The position numbers were made by a program, and so were the translations under genes. Shown here piece by piece: positions 1 through 8,670 of a stretch of 37,944 nucleotides of DNA. The number at the start of each line of letters is the position of its first letter. Position 1 is the stretch's first letter. The notes under the pieces are model-generated. The model saw only the letters and a program-made list of their open reading frames with translations. It made no database searches and was not told the origin of the DNA. Origin of the DNA: Propionibacteriaceae bacterium (GTDB taxonomy: Bacteria > Actinomycetota > Actinomycetes > Propionibacteriales > Propionibacteriaceae); assembly GCA_031261485.1 (NCBI GenBank), contig JAISJO010000106.1, forward strand, positions 1 through 37,944. The letters are read 5' to 3'.

Positions 1-205
1 TGGGTCACAGCCCTCACAGGCTGGACAGGCTTCTCATCAAGTCACCATCGTGGACCGGGTCGGCGTCGGCTCTGACCCTGGCGGGCAAATCTTGTTCAAG
101 ACACTTCCACGAAGGCCAGTCTCAATCCGAGTCACACCAAGGCAAGAGGACCAACACCAACCCTGCCAGCCAGCCACGGGCCAGCCAACCCAATACTTAC
201 AGTCT

Positions 206-338
206 CAATCGCCTCGGACACGAAGCGAGCTTCGAGTCTCTCGGCTCAATCGCTTGTGCTCAGGCTGACGCCTGCAACAAGCTTCAATCGCCTCGGACAC
301 GAAGCGAGCTTCGAGTCTCTCGGCTCAATCGCTTGTGC
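206..338 (-). repeat. Two tandem units of a two-hairpin repeat, 3' of kdgK
   Basis: Two 54-bp units (206-259 and 285-338) are nearly identical and repeat with a 79-bp period. Read on the minus strand, the strand of kdgK, each starts GCGATTGAGCCGAGAG, has the hairpin core CGAAG-CTCG-CTTCG, and ends in GGCGATTG. The linker between them holds a second hairpin (261-265 with 270-274, CAGGC/GCCTG). A second pair with the same period and layout lies at 33901-34053 after bioM. Both pairs are in sense orientation relative to the gene they follow. No protein is predicted. The family looks like a REP-like extragenic element. Confidence 0.85.
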
Positions 339-379
339 GACTTTGCGCAGAATGACAAGGCACGTTGGTTAGGGACCTC

Positions 380-1477
380 CTAGCGCACGACGCGAGCGGA
401 CCCGCCCCCAGCTAACTTCCGTACCTCGTTGGCCGTTGCCATGGATGTGTCACCGGGAGTGGTCATGGCCAGTGCTCCATGTGCGGCGCCCAGATTGACG
501 GCGACATCCAAGGACTCCCCGGACAGCAAACCGTACACGAGACCAGACGCGAAAGAGTCTCCGCCGCCCACACGGTCGAAGACCTCCAAACCGTCGCGCT
601 GGACAGCCTGGACGAGTCCCGTCTCCCGACTCCAAGCGATGGCTCCCCAATCGTTGATGGTGGCTGAGCGGACCCCCCGCAGTGTTGTGGCGATGACGGC
701 AAAGTTGGGGTACGCGGCGCTGACCTGGTCGATCATGGCTGAGAAGGCGTCCACAGGCAGGCTCGTCAAGGACTCGTCGGTGCCCTCCACCTCGAAGCCC
801 AGCGCGGCTGTGAAGTCTTCTTCGTTGCCGATCATGACGTCGACGGACTTCGCCAATGCTTTGTTGACTTCCCGTGCTTTGGCTTGGCCGCCGATGGACT
901 TCCACAGACTGGGACGGTAATTGAGGTCGTACGACACGACTGTGCCGTGGCGATGGGCGGCCTCGACCGCTTCGAGAGCCACCTCGGGAGTTGTCTCAGA
1001 CAGGGCGGCGAAGATGCCTCCCGTGTGGAACCACCGTGCTCCGCGCCGACCGAAGACTTCTGACAAGTCGATGTCGCCGGGCTTCAATTGGGACGTGGCT
1101 GTGTTCCCCCTGTCCGATACCCCCACAGCACCACGGACGCCGAATCCGCGCTCTGTGAAGTTGAGCCCGTTGCGCACTGTGCGCCCGACACCATCGGAGG
1201 CCACCCAGCGCACGTACGAGGTGTCCACGCCGCCAGCCAACATGAAGTCCTCGACCAGATGCCCCACCTCGTCATCCACCAAGGCGGTCACAGCGCCCAC
1301 CCGCAGGCCGAAGACCTTGCGCAACCCTCGAATGACGTTGTACTCTCCGCCACCCTCCCAGGCGTCGAATCGGCGGGCCGTGCGTATCCGCGTGGGGCCG
1401 GGATCGAGACGCAGCATGACCTCTCCCAAGGACACGGCGTCATAGGCGCATTCAGCGGCGGGGCGAAGGGTGAGCAT
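380..1477 (-). CDS. kdgK: PfkB-family sugar kinase, probable 2-keto-3-deoxygluconate kinase
   Basis: This 365-residue protein is a ribokinase/PfkB-type carbohydrate kinase. It has the N-terminal substrate region with GGGEYN and the C-terminal PfkB signature FDRVGGGDSF, in which Asp307 is the expected catalytic base. KDG kinase phosphorylates 2-keto-3-deoxygluconate to KDPG. The assignment over other PfkB sugars rests on the next gene upstream being a KDPG aldolase. The chosen ATG is preceded by AAGGAGG seven bases upstream; an in-frame extension of 19 codons has no such site. The 173-bp gap to eda contains an inverted repeat, GTCTGAG/CTCAGAC, near 1517-1547. The pair is probably co-transcribed but not tightly coupled. 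Confidence 0.8.
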   Translation of the reverse strand: MLTLRPAAECAYDAVSLGEVMLRLDPGPTRIRTARRFDAWEGGGEYNVIRGLRKVFGLRVGAVTALVDDEVGHLVEDFMLAGGVDTSYVRWVASDGVGRTVRNGLNFTERGFGVRGAVGVSDRGNTATSQLKPGDIDLSEVFGRRGARWFHTGGIFAALSETTPEVALEAVEAAHRHGTVVSYDLNYRPSLWKSIGGQAKAREVNKALAKSVDVMIGNEEDFTAALGFEVEGTDESLTSLPVDAFSAMIDQVSAAYPNFAVIATTLRGVRSATINDWGAIAWSRETGLVQAVQRDGLEVFDRVGGGDSFASGLVYGLLSGESLDVAVNLGAAHGALAMTTPGDTSMATANEVRKLAGGGSARVVR

Positions 1478-1650
1478 GGAACCTCCTTGTTGTGCGAGTC
1501 TTGGGTCCATCCCGACGGGTCTGAGGTGGCGCACCAGATGGTCTCAGACTATGACATGCCCTGGGGTGGGGGCATCTATTCGCCCGGTGTTGTCACCGAA
1601 GAGGCAAGTCCGCGCAAGACATCAGCCTCAGATGAGGATAGTCAGCGGGC

Positions 1651-2268
1651 TTATGAGAAGGACGCCGCCAGAGCCACTGCTTCGTGACACAAAGTGGCAA
1701 TCGCAGAGAACTCGTGCGCGGCGATGAGGTCGGATGGAACCATCCAGGACCCGCCCACCGCAGGCACGAAGGGCAGGGCCAAGTATTCGCGGATGTTGGT
1801 CGGCGAAACTCCGCCAGTGGGGACGAACTGCACAGTGGTGAACGGGGCCGCGAGGGCCTTGAGCGCAGCAGGACCACCGTAGATATTCGCAGGGAAGAAC
1901 TTCACCGTCTCGATGCCGAGATTCAACGCGGTCATGATCTCAGAAGGGGTCACAGCGCCGGGCAAGATCATCTTCCCTGCCAGTTGAGCCTCTCGGGCCA
2001 CATCGGAGCGCAAACCGGGGCTGACAAGGAAGTCTGCGCCTGCCTCGATGGCTAACTCGACTTGTGCGGGCGTGACCACAGTGCCCGCACCAACGAGCAA
2101 TCCCTCCATCTCGGACATGATTTCGATGCATTGGGCAGCCACAGGTGTGCGGAAGGTGATTTCAGCGATAGGCAACCCGCCTTCGATGAGTGCGCGCCCC
2201 AAGGGTTCGGCGTCAGCTACGTCGTTCAGGACTACAACAGGGACGATCTTGTACTTGAACAAATCCAC
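1651..2268 (-). CDS. eda: 2-keto-3-deoxy-6-phosphogluconate (KDPG) aldolase
   Basis: This 205-residue class I aldolase has the usual family length. Visible catalytic elements are Glu36 and Arg40 in AEITFRTP, the phosphate-binding PGAVTPSE (103-110) and the Schiff-base Lys123 in VKFFPA. It cleaves KDPG to pyruvate and glyceraldehyde-3-phosphate in the cytosol, the last step of the Entner-Doudoroff and hexuronate routes. It starts at GTG with AAGGAG six bases upstream. With kdgK it forms the lower half of a KDG pathway, and its start faces the LacI regulator. No 6-phosphogluconate dehydratase is in the window, so the substrate is more likely KDG from sugar acids than from glucose. Confidence 0.9.
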   Translation of the reverse strand: MDLFKYKIVPVVVLNDVADAEPLGRALIEGGLPIAEITFRTPVAAQCIEIMSEMEGLLVGAGTVVTPAQVELAIEAGADFLVSPGLRSDVAREAQLAGKMILPGAVTPSEIMTALNLGIETVKFFPANIYGGPAALKALAAPFTTVQFVPTGGVSPTNIREYLALPFVPAVGGSWMVPSDLIAAHEFSAIATLCHEAVALAASFS

Positions 2269-2346
2269 TTCAGTCTCCTTCGTCGGGTCTCGTCAGTCTA
2301 CCCCCGCAAAATCCGGTCGGGGAACCAAAGTTCATATCCCAATCTG

Positions 2347-2361
2347 GGAAAACTCCTTGCC
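2347..2361. promoter_or_regulatory. Operator-like site before eda
   Basis: The sequence GGAAAACTCCTTGCC reads GGCAAG-GAG-TTTTCC on the eda strand. These are the same half-sites as the site at 2394-2407, with one extra spacer base. It lies 79 bp before the eda start. It may be a weaker site for the adjacent LacI protein. The odd spacing keeps confidence low. Confidence 0.35.
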
Positions 2362-2393
2362 GAGCGGCTCAATGACTGGATTGGGAAAGACTG

Positions 2394-2407
2394 GGCAAGC
2401 GTTTTCC
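2394..2407. promoter_or_regulatory. LacI-type operator just before the lacI-family gene
   Basis: GGCAAGCGTTTTCC is an imperfect 14-bp palindrome (5 of 7 positions pair) with the central CG typical of LacI-family operators. It ends 14 bp before the regulator's ATG. It resembles the better palindrome at 3551-3566. Autoregulation, and control of eda-kdgK from the shared region, is inferred. Confidence 0.55.
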
Positions 2408-2421
2408 GGTATCTTTTCCTT

Positions 2422-3432
2422 ATGGCCACTTTGTCTGATGTCGCACGCCTCGCTGGAGTCTCCCTCTCCACAGCTTCCCGTGCCCTCAACGGCAGTCGTG
2501 ACCGCGTTGTCAAGCCCGAGCTAGCCCGGCGGGTCCTTGATGCGTCCCGACAGCTCAATTACTCCCCCAATGCCGCAGCACAAGCGATGGCGCGCGGACA
2601 TTCCAACTCCATTGGGCTCATCGTCCATGACATCCGCGACCCCTTCTTCTCCTCCATCGCTGCCGGCGTCATGCGGTCAGCCAGCGAGCGGGGGTACGTC
2701 GTGACGTTGGCCACGACTTTCCACCACCGCGACGCCCTCTTGCCCCTCATCGACACCATGCGCCAGCAGCGAGCCGAGGCGCTCATCTTGGCCGGTTCTC
2801 TGTGGGACGATCCGGCGTACCTCACGCACCTCAGCGCCGCACTCGCAGATTTTCGCTCCACGACGTCCGCCCATATCTCTCTCATCAGCCAGTCCAAGTT
2901 GGGTTTCAACTCGGTCACTGTGAAGAACCGTCTGGGAGCACAACGCTTGGCGTCGGCCCTGTGGGAAAGGGGTTTCACCACAGCAGCCATCCTGTCTGGG
3001 CAGGAGCAACACATCACCTCAGCCAAACGAGTGCAGGGATTCCTCCGGGGCTTTGGAGGGGAAATTGTCGCACAGGTGCCCTCCGAGTTCACCCGCGAGG
3101 GAGGGTATCAGGCAATGAAAATTGCCCTGTCGCTGCGCCCCATGCCTCAATTGGTGTTCGCCGTCAACGACGTCATGGCCGTGGGAGCGCTGGCGGCGGC
3201 TCGGGAAGCCGGAGTGCGCATTCCCCAGGACATGGCGGTCGCCGGATTCGACGACATCCCCACCTTGTCGGACGTGACTCCGCCCTTGACGACTGTGCGG
3301 GTTCCTATGGAAGTTCTCGGCGAACATGCGGTGGAATTGGCTCTCATGGACCCGACACCGCAACCTCAGGTGCTCTCCGTCTCAACCGAACTCATTTTCC
3401 GCGAGTCGACCGCCGTCGTGCCTTCTCGCTGA
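2422..3432 (+). CDS. LacI-family transcriptional regulator of the sugar-acid locus
   Basis: This 336-residue protein begins with a LacI helix-turn-helix (TLSDVARLAGVSLSTASRALNG, residues 3-24). A periplasmic-binding-protein-like ligand domain follows (SIGLIVHDIRDPFFSSIAAGV and AGFDDIPTLSDVTPPLTTVR). The start is set by the HTH; no Shine-Dalgarno sequence is visible and the message may be leaderless. It lies between eda-kdgK on one strand and the oxidoreductase/isomerase operon on the other. LacI-type palindromes sit before the gene itself (2394-2407) and over the downstream promoter (3551-3566). The likely effector is a sugar acid or its KDG-type intermediate, which is inference. Confidence 0.88.
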   Translation: MATLSDVARLAGVSLSTASRALNGSRDRVVKPELARRVLDASRQLNYSPNAAAQAMARGHSNSIGLIVHDIRDPFFSSIAAGVMRSASERGYVVTLATTFHHRDALLPLIDTMRQQRAEALILAGSLWDDPAYLTHLSAALADFRSTTSAHISLISQSKLGFNSVTVKNRLGAQRLASALWERGFTTAAILSGQEQHITSAKRVQGFLRGFGGEIVAQVPSEFTREGGYQAMKIALSLRPMPQLVFAVNDVMAVGALAAAREAGVRIPQDMAVAGFDDIPTLSDVTPPLTTVRVPMEVLGEHAVELALMDPTPQPQVLSVSTELIFRESTAVVPSR

Positions 3433-3522
3433 CTTCGTGGTGGCGTCCTCATCACCCTTGTCTCTGTATCGCCCGACTCTTTAAGTGCCCTTGCCAGAAA
3501 TCGTCCATTCGTCGGAAAACCC

Positions 3523-3550
3523 TTGACAGGAAGCGCCTCGCTGATAGGCT
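3523..3550 (+). promoter_or_regulatory. Promoter of the oxidoreductase-isomerase operon
   Basis: A consensus -35 TTGACA (3523-3528) is followed after 16 bp by the -10-like TAGGCT (3545-3550). The expected start of transcription falls inside the operator palindrome just downstream, which is a classic arrangement for LacI repression. Confidence 0.65.
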
Positions 3551-3566
3551 TGGAATGCGCTTTCCA
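3551..3566. promoter_or_regulatory. LacI-type operator palindrome
   Basis: TGGAATGCGCTTTCCA pairs at 7 of 8 positions around a central CG, the hallmark of LacI-family operators. It directly abuts the -10 box and lies 33 bp before the oxidoreductase start codon. It is the best operator in the locus. Confidence 0.7.
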
Positions 3567-3598
3567 GAGACGGCGAGCCGACACCATGAGGAGTACCA

Positions 3599-4756
3599 AT
3601 GACCACTCTGACCATCGCTATGAACGGCATCACAGGCCGGATGGGATTTCGTCAGCACCTGACCCGCTCGATTCTTCCCATTCGTGACGCGGGCGGAGTC
3701 GAACTCGCCGATGGGAGCAAGATTCAGGTCGAGCCCATCCTCGTGGGACGCAATGCCGAGAAGTTGGCCGAGATCGCCAAGGCGAACAATATCGAGCGCT
3801 GGACGACCGACCAGGACGCCATCATCGCCGACAGGGCCGTCGACATCTACTTCGACGCACAAGTCACGTCGCGCCGCTACGCCGCCCTTACCGCTGCGAT
3901 GCGGGCTGGCAAGGCCATTTACACAGAAAAACCCACCGCGGAGACTCTGGGGCAAGCCATCGAGTTGGCCCGACTGCAAGCGAAGATGGGCGTGAGTGCG
4001 GGTGTGGTCCACGACAAGTTGTACCTCCCCGGCTTGCGCAAACTGCGTCGCCTCGTGGACGAGGGTTTCTTCGGACGCATCCTGTCCCTGCGTGGAGAGT
4101 TCGGGTACTGGGTTTTCGAAGGCGACGTGCAGCCAGGTCAGCGCCCCTCCTGGAACTACCGCAGCGAAGATGGCGGCGGCATCACAACCGACATGTTCTG
4201 TCACTGGAGTTATGTCCTGGAAGGCATCATCGGACACATCGACGCAGTCACAGCGAAAACGGTCACCCACATCCCGACCCGCTATGACGAGCATGGCCGC
4301 CCCTACAAGGCCACTGCCGACGATGCTGCCTATGGAATCTTCGAGTTGACCACACCTGGCGGCGATCCAGTCATCGGGGTCATCAACTCCTCGTGGACCA
4401 CCCGTGTACACCGCGACGAATTGGTCGAGTTCCATGTCGATGGGACCGAGGGCTCGGCTGTGGCGGGGCTGTTTGGCTGTATCGCCCAGGCCAAGTCCGG
4501 GACCCCCATGCCGATATGGAACCCCGACATGCCCGAGCAGGAGGCCTTCCGGGAGCAATGGTGGGATGTGCCGGACCGCGAGGTTTTCGAGAACGGCTTC
4601 AAAGTCCAGTGGGAAGAGTTCCTCCGCGACGTGGCAGCAGGCAGAGAACACAGGTATGGTCTGTTGAGTGCTGCGCGAGGGGTGGCCTTGGCCGAAGCTG
4701 GACTGCGTTCCTCTGACGAGGGCCGACGCATCGAATTGGAGCAGATCACCGTATGA
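3599..4756 (+). CDS. Gfo/Idh/MocA-family NAD(P)-dependent oxidoreductase
   Basis: This 385-residue protein has an N-terminal Rossmann segment with a glycine-rich GITGRMG (10-16) and the family motif EKP at 110-112, whose Lys is usually catalytic. A C-terminal GFO_IDH_MocA substrate domain follows. Members oxidise or reduce sugars, sugar acids or inositols at a single carbon. GAGGAG lies seven bases before ATG. The stop overlaps the next start (ATGA), so translation is coupled to the isomerase. Control by the upstream LacI is indicated by the operator over its promoter. The exact substrate cannot be read from the sequence; a hexonate or hexuronate derivative feeding KDG is inferred from the neighbours. 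Confidence 0.85.
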   Translation: MTTLTIAMNGITGRMGFRQHLTRSILPIRDAGGVELADGSKIQVEPILVGRNAEKLAEIAKANNIERWTTDQDAIIADRAVDIYFDAQVTSRRYAALTAAMRAGKAIYTEKPTAETLGQAIELARLQAKMGVSAGVVHDKLYLPGLRKLRRLVDEGFFGRILSLRGEFGYWVFEGDVQPGQRPSWNYRSEDGGGITTDMFCHWSYVLEGIIGHIDAVTAKTVTHIPTRYDEHGRPYKATADDAAYGIFELTTPGGDPVIGVINSSWTTRVHRDELVEFHVDGTEGSAVAGLFGCIAQAKSGTPMPIWNPDMPEQEAFREQWWDVPDREVFENGFKVQWEEFLRDVAAGREHRYGLLSAARGVALAEAGLRSSDEGRRIELEQITV

Positions 4757-5625
4757 ACCGTCTCAGTCTGAACACTGCAACAACCAAGTACCTCACGCTT
4801 GCCGAATGTATCGATGTGGCCACCCGTTGCGGGTTGGAAGCCATCGGGCCTTGGCGCGACCGTGTACAGGAAGTCGGAACTGACAAGGCACGACACCTCA
4901 TTGACGCCGCTGGGCTGCGGGTGTCCACCTTGTGCCGGGGAGGGTTTCTCACCGCTCGTGACACAGACGCAATCGATGCCGCACTGGCCGACAACCGTCT
5001 CGCCATCGACGAGGCTTCGACTCTCGGAACCCACGAACTGGTCATGGTCGTCGGTGGGCTGCCCTCTGCCTTCGCGTCCATGGGGTTGGCGCACTCTGAC
5101 GCCGACGATGAGGACCGCGACCTTGTGGCGGCTCGCCAGCGCGTGGCTGACCGCCTCGGCGACCTCGTTCCCTACGCACGAGAGAGGGGCGTGCGACTGG
5201 CGCTGGAACCCATGCACCCTCTCTTCACCGCTGACCGGGGAGTCTTGACCACACTTGGGCAGTCACTCGACATGGCCGCCGACCACTCCCCTGCAGAAGT
5301 TGGCGTCGTCGTGGACACATACCATGTCTGGTGGGACCCGAATCTGCGCGAGTCGATTGCCCGCGCCGGTCAGGAAGGGCGTGTCTCGTCTTACCAAGTC
5401 TGCGACTGGATCCTGCCCCTGGCAGCCAACACCCTCAACTCACGCGGCATGATGGGCGATGGGTACATCGACTTCCCGACCATCACTTCGTGGGTGCGCG
5501 ACACCGGGTACAACGGCGACATCGAGGTCGAAATCTTCAACGAGACCATCTGGGCCCAACCCGGCCAAGTCACAGTGAACACGATGCAGGAGAGGTATCG
5601 CAAGCTCGTTGAGCCCTACCTCTGA
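4753..5625 (+). CDS. Sugar phosphate isomerase/epimerase (xylose-isomerase-like TIM barrel)
   Basis: This 290-residue protein belongs to the AP-endonuclease-2/IolE-IolI/hydroxypyruvate-isomerase type of TIM barrel. Likely metal ligands are Glu152 (LALEPMHP), Asp188 and His191 (VVVDTYHVWWD) and Glu260 (IEVEIFNE). The family isomerises, epimerises or dehydrates keto-sugars using a divalent metal. The four-base overlap with the oxidoreductase suggests that the two enzymes act in sequence, with the isomerase handling the ketone made by the first. No transporter is nearby. The substrate is unknown. Confidence 0.82.
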   Translation: MNRLSLNTATTKYLTLAECIDVATRCGLEAIGPWRDRVQEVGTDKARHLIDAAGLRVSTLCRGGFLTARDTDAIDAALADNRLAIDEASTLGTHELVMVVGGLPSAFASMGLAHSDADDEDRDLVAARQRVADRLGDLVPYARERGVRLALEPMHPLFTADRGVLTTLGQSLDMAADHSPAEVGVVVDTYHVWWDPNLRESIARAGQEGRVSSYQVCDWILPLAANTLNSRGMMGDGYIDFPTITSWVRDTGYNGDIEVEIFNETIWAQPGQVTVNTMQERYRKLVEPYL

Positions 5626-5628
5626 GTA

Positions 5629-5668
5629 GGGATCTCGAGGCCCCAAACATGCTGGGGAACAAAATCCC
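5629..5668. terminator. Nested hairpin between convergent operons
   Basis: An outer stem, GGGAT (5629-5633) with ATCCC (5664-5668), encloses an inner stem, CCCCA (5641-5645) with TGGGG (5653-5657). It lies in the 55-bp gap between the convergent isomerase and pntB genes, so it probably terminates both. No long T tract is present. Confidence 0.55.
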
Positions 5669-5680
5669 GCAGCCCACCGC

Positions 5681-7087
5681 CTACAAGGCCGAAATGATGT
5701 CCTCCACTCGCTGCTTGGCGTCGCCGAACAGCATGACAGTGTTGTCTTTGAAGAAGAGAGGGTTCTGAACTCCGGCGTACCCCGTGTTCATACTTCTCTT
5801 GAAGACGACGACCGTGTTGGCATTCCACACTTCCAGGACGGGCATGCCCGCGATGGGGCTGTGCGGATCCTCCATGGCGGCGGGGTTGACCGTGTCGTTG
5901 GCTCCAATGACGAGGACAACATCAGTTTCCGCGAAGTCCTCGTTGATCTCATCCATTTCCAAGACGATGTCGTACGGCACACGGGCTTCAGCGAGGAGCA
6001 CATTCATGTGCCCTGGGAGCCGCCCTGCGACGGGGTGGATGCCGAAACGCACCTCCACGCCTTGGGCTCGCAACTTGGCGGTCAGGTCTGCGACAACGCC
6101 CTGCGCTTGGGAGGTGGCCATGCCATACCCTGGCGTGATGACGACCGACCCAGCATTCTTGAGCATGGTCGCCACTTCGGGGGCCGTGGTCTCGCGGTAT
6201 TCCCCGTAATCCTTCTCTTCGCCGCTGACCGCACCATCCGAACCAAAACCACCAGCAATGACAGAGAAGAACGAACGGTTCATCGCCCTGCACATGATCA
6301 GGCTCAGGTAAGCACCGGAAGAGCCGACGAGTGCGCCAGTGATGATGAGTAGGTCGTTGTTGAGCGTGAAGCCTGCTGCGGCGGCAGCCCACCCCGAGTA
6401 GGAGTTGAGCATAGATACCACGACGGGCATGTCTCCACCGCCGATGCTGGCGACCAAATGAAGGCCGAGCAGCAGGGAGATGATCGTCATGATGACCAGC
6501 AGCCACAGGGCAGGCGCAAGGACGAACCACACTGCCAGACCAACAATGACCACCAGAGCGGCCAGGTTGATGACGTTATGGTAAGGAATGACGAGCGGCT
6601 TGGACTTCATCTTTCCGGACAGTTTGAGGTACGCGATGATCGACCCGGTGAAGGTCACGGCGCCGATGAACACGCCCACGAACAGTTCACCATTGTGGAG
6701 TCCGGTCGCATGGTCGATGTTCTCGAAATACGCTCCCCAGCCCACGAGCACAGCCGTGAGACCCACGAAAGAGTGGAAGAGGGCGATCAGTTCGGGCATA
6801 CCCGTCATCTCAACCTTGAGGGCTTTCCATACGCCGAAAGCCGCGCCCACAGCCATGGCCGCAAGGATGGCGATGATGGCCCACGAAGGACCGCCGGAGC
6901 TTTCCACACCGTCAGTTGTTGTCTTGAGCACCGTTGCCAGGATGATGAACACGAGAGCGAGCCCCATACCGATCATGCCGAACAGGTTGCCCCTCTTGGC
7001 GGTCTCATGCTTGGACAGCCCCGCCAAAGCGAGAATGAAGCAAAGGCCCGCGATAATGTACGCGCCGGTTACCAAAGTCGTCGTCAT
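5681..7087 (-). CDS. pntB: NAD(P) transhydrogenase subunit beta
   Basis: This 468-residue membrane subunit has multiple N-terminal transmembrane helices (from [21 protein letters not shown] onward). The soluble NADP-binding domain III at the C-terminus carries [10 protein letters not shown] and [12 protein letters not shown]. With PntA it couples proton re-entry to NADPH formation from NADH. Two adjacent ATG codons are possible. The second is preferred because AGGAGG, inside the last codons of pntA, is five bases from it and only two from the first. The start overlaps the pntA stop (ATGATGA), so translation is coupled. Confidence 0.95.
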   Translation of the reverse strand: MTTTLVTGAYIIAGLCFILALAGLSKHETAKRGNLFGMIGMGLALVFIILATVLKTTTDGVESSGGPSWAIIAILAAMAVGAAFGVWKALKVEMTGMPELIALFHSFVGLTAVLVGWGAYFENIDHATGLHNGELFVGVFIGAVTFTGSIIAYLKLSGKMKSKPLVIPYHNVINLAALVVIVGLAVWFVLAPALWLLVIMTIISLLLGLHLVASIGGGDMPVVVSMLNSYSGWAAAAAGFTLNNDLLIITGALVGSSGAYLSLIMCRAMNRSFFSVIAGGFGSDGAVSGEEKDYGEYRETTAPEVATMLKNAGSVVITPGYGMATSQAQGVVADLTAKLRAQGVEVRFGIHPVAGRLPGHMNVLLAEARVPYDIVLEMDEINEDFAETDVVLVIGANDTVNPAAMEDPHSPIAGMPVLEVWNANTVVVFKRSMNTGYAGVQNPLFFKDNTVMLFGDAKQRVEDIISAL

Positions 7088-8625
7088 CATGCCCTCCTGA
7101 ACATAGCGAGCATGCGCTGGGTCACGGTGAAGCCACCGAAGATATTGATGGATGCCAGCAGGATGCCGACAATGGACAAAACTGCGACAGTCACAGAAAC
7201 GCTAGCGCTTTGTAGACCCACTAGAGAGCCCACGATGATGATGCCCGAAATCGCGTTCGTCACCGACATGAGCGGAGTGTGGAGAGCGTGGTTGACGTTG
7301 CCGATGACGTAATACCCGACGACCACAGCCAGCATGAAGACTAGGAAGTGGCCTAGGAGATCCGACGGCGAGACCCAGAACAGAGCGAGCAGAGCCAAGG
7401 CACACACGCCCAGGACGCCCCACGTCAGCGCAGGACTCATCTTCTTCTTCTCTCTGGGCTCGACCACGGCAGGAACAGCGGCGGCGGCAGGAGCGACGGA
7501 GACCTGAACAGGTGGTGGCGGCCACATGACCTGCCCTTGCCCGACCACAGTCATCCCTCGTTGCACTTGGTCGTTCATGTCGAGGACCATCTCGCCATCC
7601 TTGTGAGGCGTGACGAGTTTCATGAGGTTGACGACGTTGGTGCCGAACAACTGTGAGGCTTGCGTTGGCAAGCGACTCGGCAGATCTGTGTACCCGATGA
7701 TCTTGACACCATTAGATGTGACGACGAGCTTGTCGGCGACCGACCCAGCGACATTGCCGCCTGTCCCAGCCGCCATATCCACGAGCACTGAACCTGGCTT
7801 CATGGAAGCGACCATCTCTTCAGTGATGAGGCGAGGGGCTGGCTTGCCAGGGATGAGGGCCGTGGTGATGATGATGTCGTTGGCCTTGGCCTGTTCGGCG
7901 TACATCTTCGCTGCGGCAGCGGCGTAATCGGCGGATGCTTCTTTGGCATATCCGTCTGTGCTCTGCTGCTGCTCTTCGACGGTCACAGCCACGAAGTCCG
8001 CGCCCATGGACTCGACCTGCTCAGCGACTTCGGGGCGGATGTCGGTGGCGTGAACAATGGCACCCAGGGAACGTGCCGTTCCGATGGCAGCCAATCCCGC
8101 CACACCAGCGCCAGACACGAAAACCCTTGCCGGAGGCACTTTGCCAGCGGCAGTGACTTGGCCGGTGAAGAAGGAGCCAAACTCGTTGGCCGCTTCGATC
8201 ACCGCACGATAGCCGCCGATATTGGCCATGGACGACAAGACGTCCATCGACTGCGCGCGAGAGATGCGCGGGACCGAATCCATCGCCAGGACCGTCAGAC
8301 CCTTGTCGGCCAGTCTGGCCAACAGTTCTGGGGACCTGGGCGCTGCGACAAGTGCAATCAGGGTTGCCCCCTGGCTCATCGCAGTGATCTCAGGGTCGGT
8401 CGGAGGGTTGATCTTGGAGACAACATCAGCCGCCCAAGCGGTGGCTCGACCGACGATCTCGGCACCAACGCCGATGTATTCGGCATCGGGATAGGACGCT
8501 TTGGTCCCTGCCCCTTGCTCGACGACAACCTCGTATCCGAGTTTGATGAGTTGCGCGACTGTCTTGGGGGTCGCGGCCACCCTGGTTTCCGCAGGAGCGG
8601 ACTCCATGGGGATACCTATCCTCAT
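7087..8625 (-). CDS. pntA: NAD(P) transhydrogenase subunit alpha (fused form)
   Basis: This 512-residue protein is of the single-chain PntA type. Its N-terminal domain I resembles alanine dehydrogenase and has [20 protein letters not shown] (122-141) and the NAD-binding GAGVAG (172-177). A Pro/Ala-rich linker follows near 375-395, then a C-terminal membrane part of about four helices (405-505). AAGGAA lies before the ATG. It follows tkt by 45 bp on the same strand, so tkt-pntA-pntB is a likely operon linking pentose-phosphate flux to NADPH balance. Confidence 0.95.
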   Translation of the reverse strand: MRIGIPMESAPAETRVAATPKTVAQLIKLGYEVVVEQGAGTKASYPDAEYIGVGAEIVGRATAWAADVVSKINPPTDPEITAMSQGATLIALVAAPRSPELLARLADKGLTVLAMDSVPRISRAQSMDVLSSMANIGGYRAVIEAANEFGSFFTGQVTAAGKVPPARVFVSGAGVAGLAAIGTARSLGAIVHATDIRPEVAEQVESMGADFVAVTVEEQQQSTDGYAKEASADYAAAAAKMYAEQAKANDIIITTALIPGKPAPRLITEEMVASMKPGSVLVDMAAGTGGNVAGSVADKLVVTSNGVKIIGYTDLPSRLPTQASQLFGTNVVNLMKLVTPHKDGEMVLDMNDQVQRGMTVVGQGQVMWPPPPVQVSVAPAAAAVPAVVEPREKKKMSPALTWGVLGVCALALLALFWVSPSDLLGHFLVFMLAVVVGYYVIGNVNHALHTPLMSVTNAISGIIIVGSLVGLQSASVSVTVAVLSIVGILLASINIFGGFTVTQRMLAMFRRA

Positions 8626-8670
8626 GTGGTTCCTTTTCTCATGACTGGGGCTTACGTGAAGACCCAGAGC

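Noticed and set aside
2-268. A frame open from the left edge that runs through the first repeat unit
   Set aside because: The translation is Gln/Arg/Pro-rich with no domain, and its end is formed by the repeat. It could be the 3' end of an upstream gene but I cannot support that.
1517-1547. GTCTGAG/CTCAGAC inverted repeat between eda and kdgK as a GntR operator
   Set aside because: The arms are far apart and there is no adjacent promoter or GntR gene. It is kept only as a note in the kdgK entry.
3452-4651. A 399-codon minus-strand frame opposite the oxidoreductase
   Set aside because: It is antisense to a recognisable Gfo/Idh/MocA gene and has no domain or ribosome binding site of its own.
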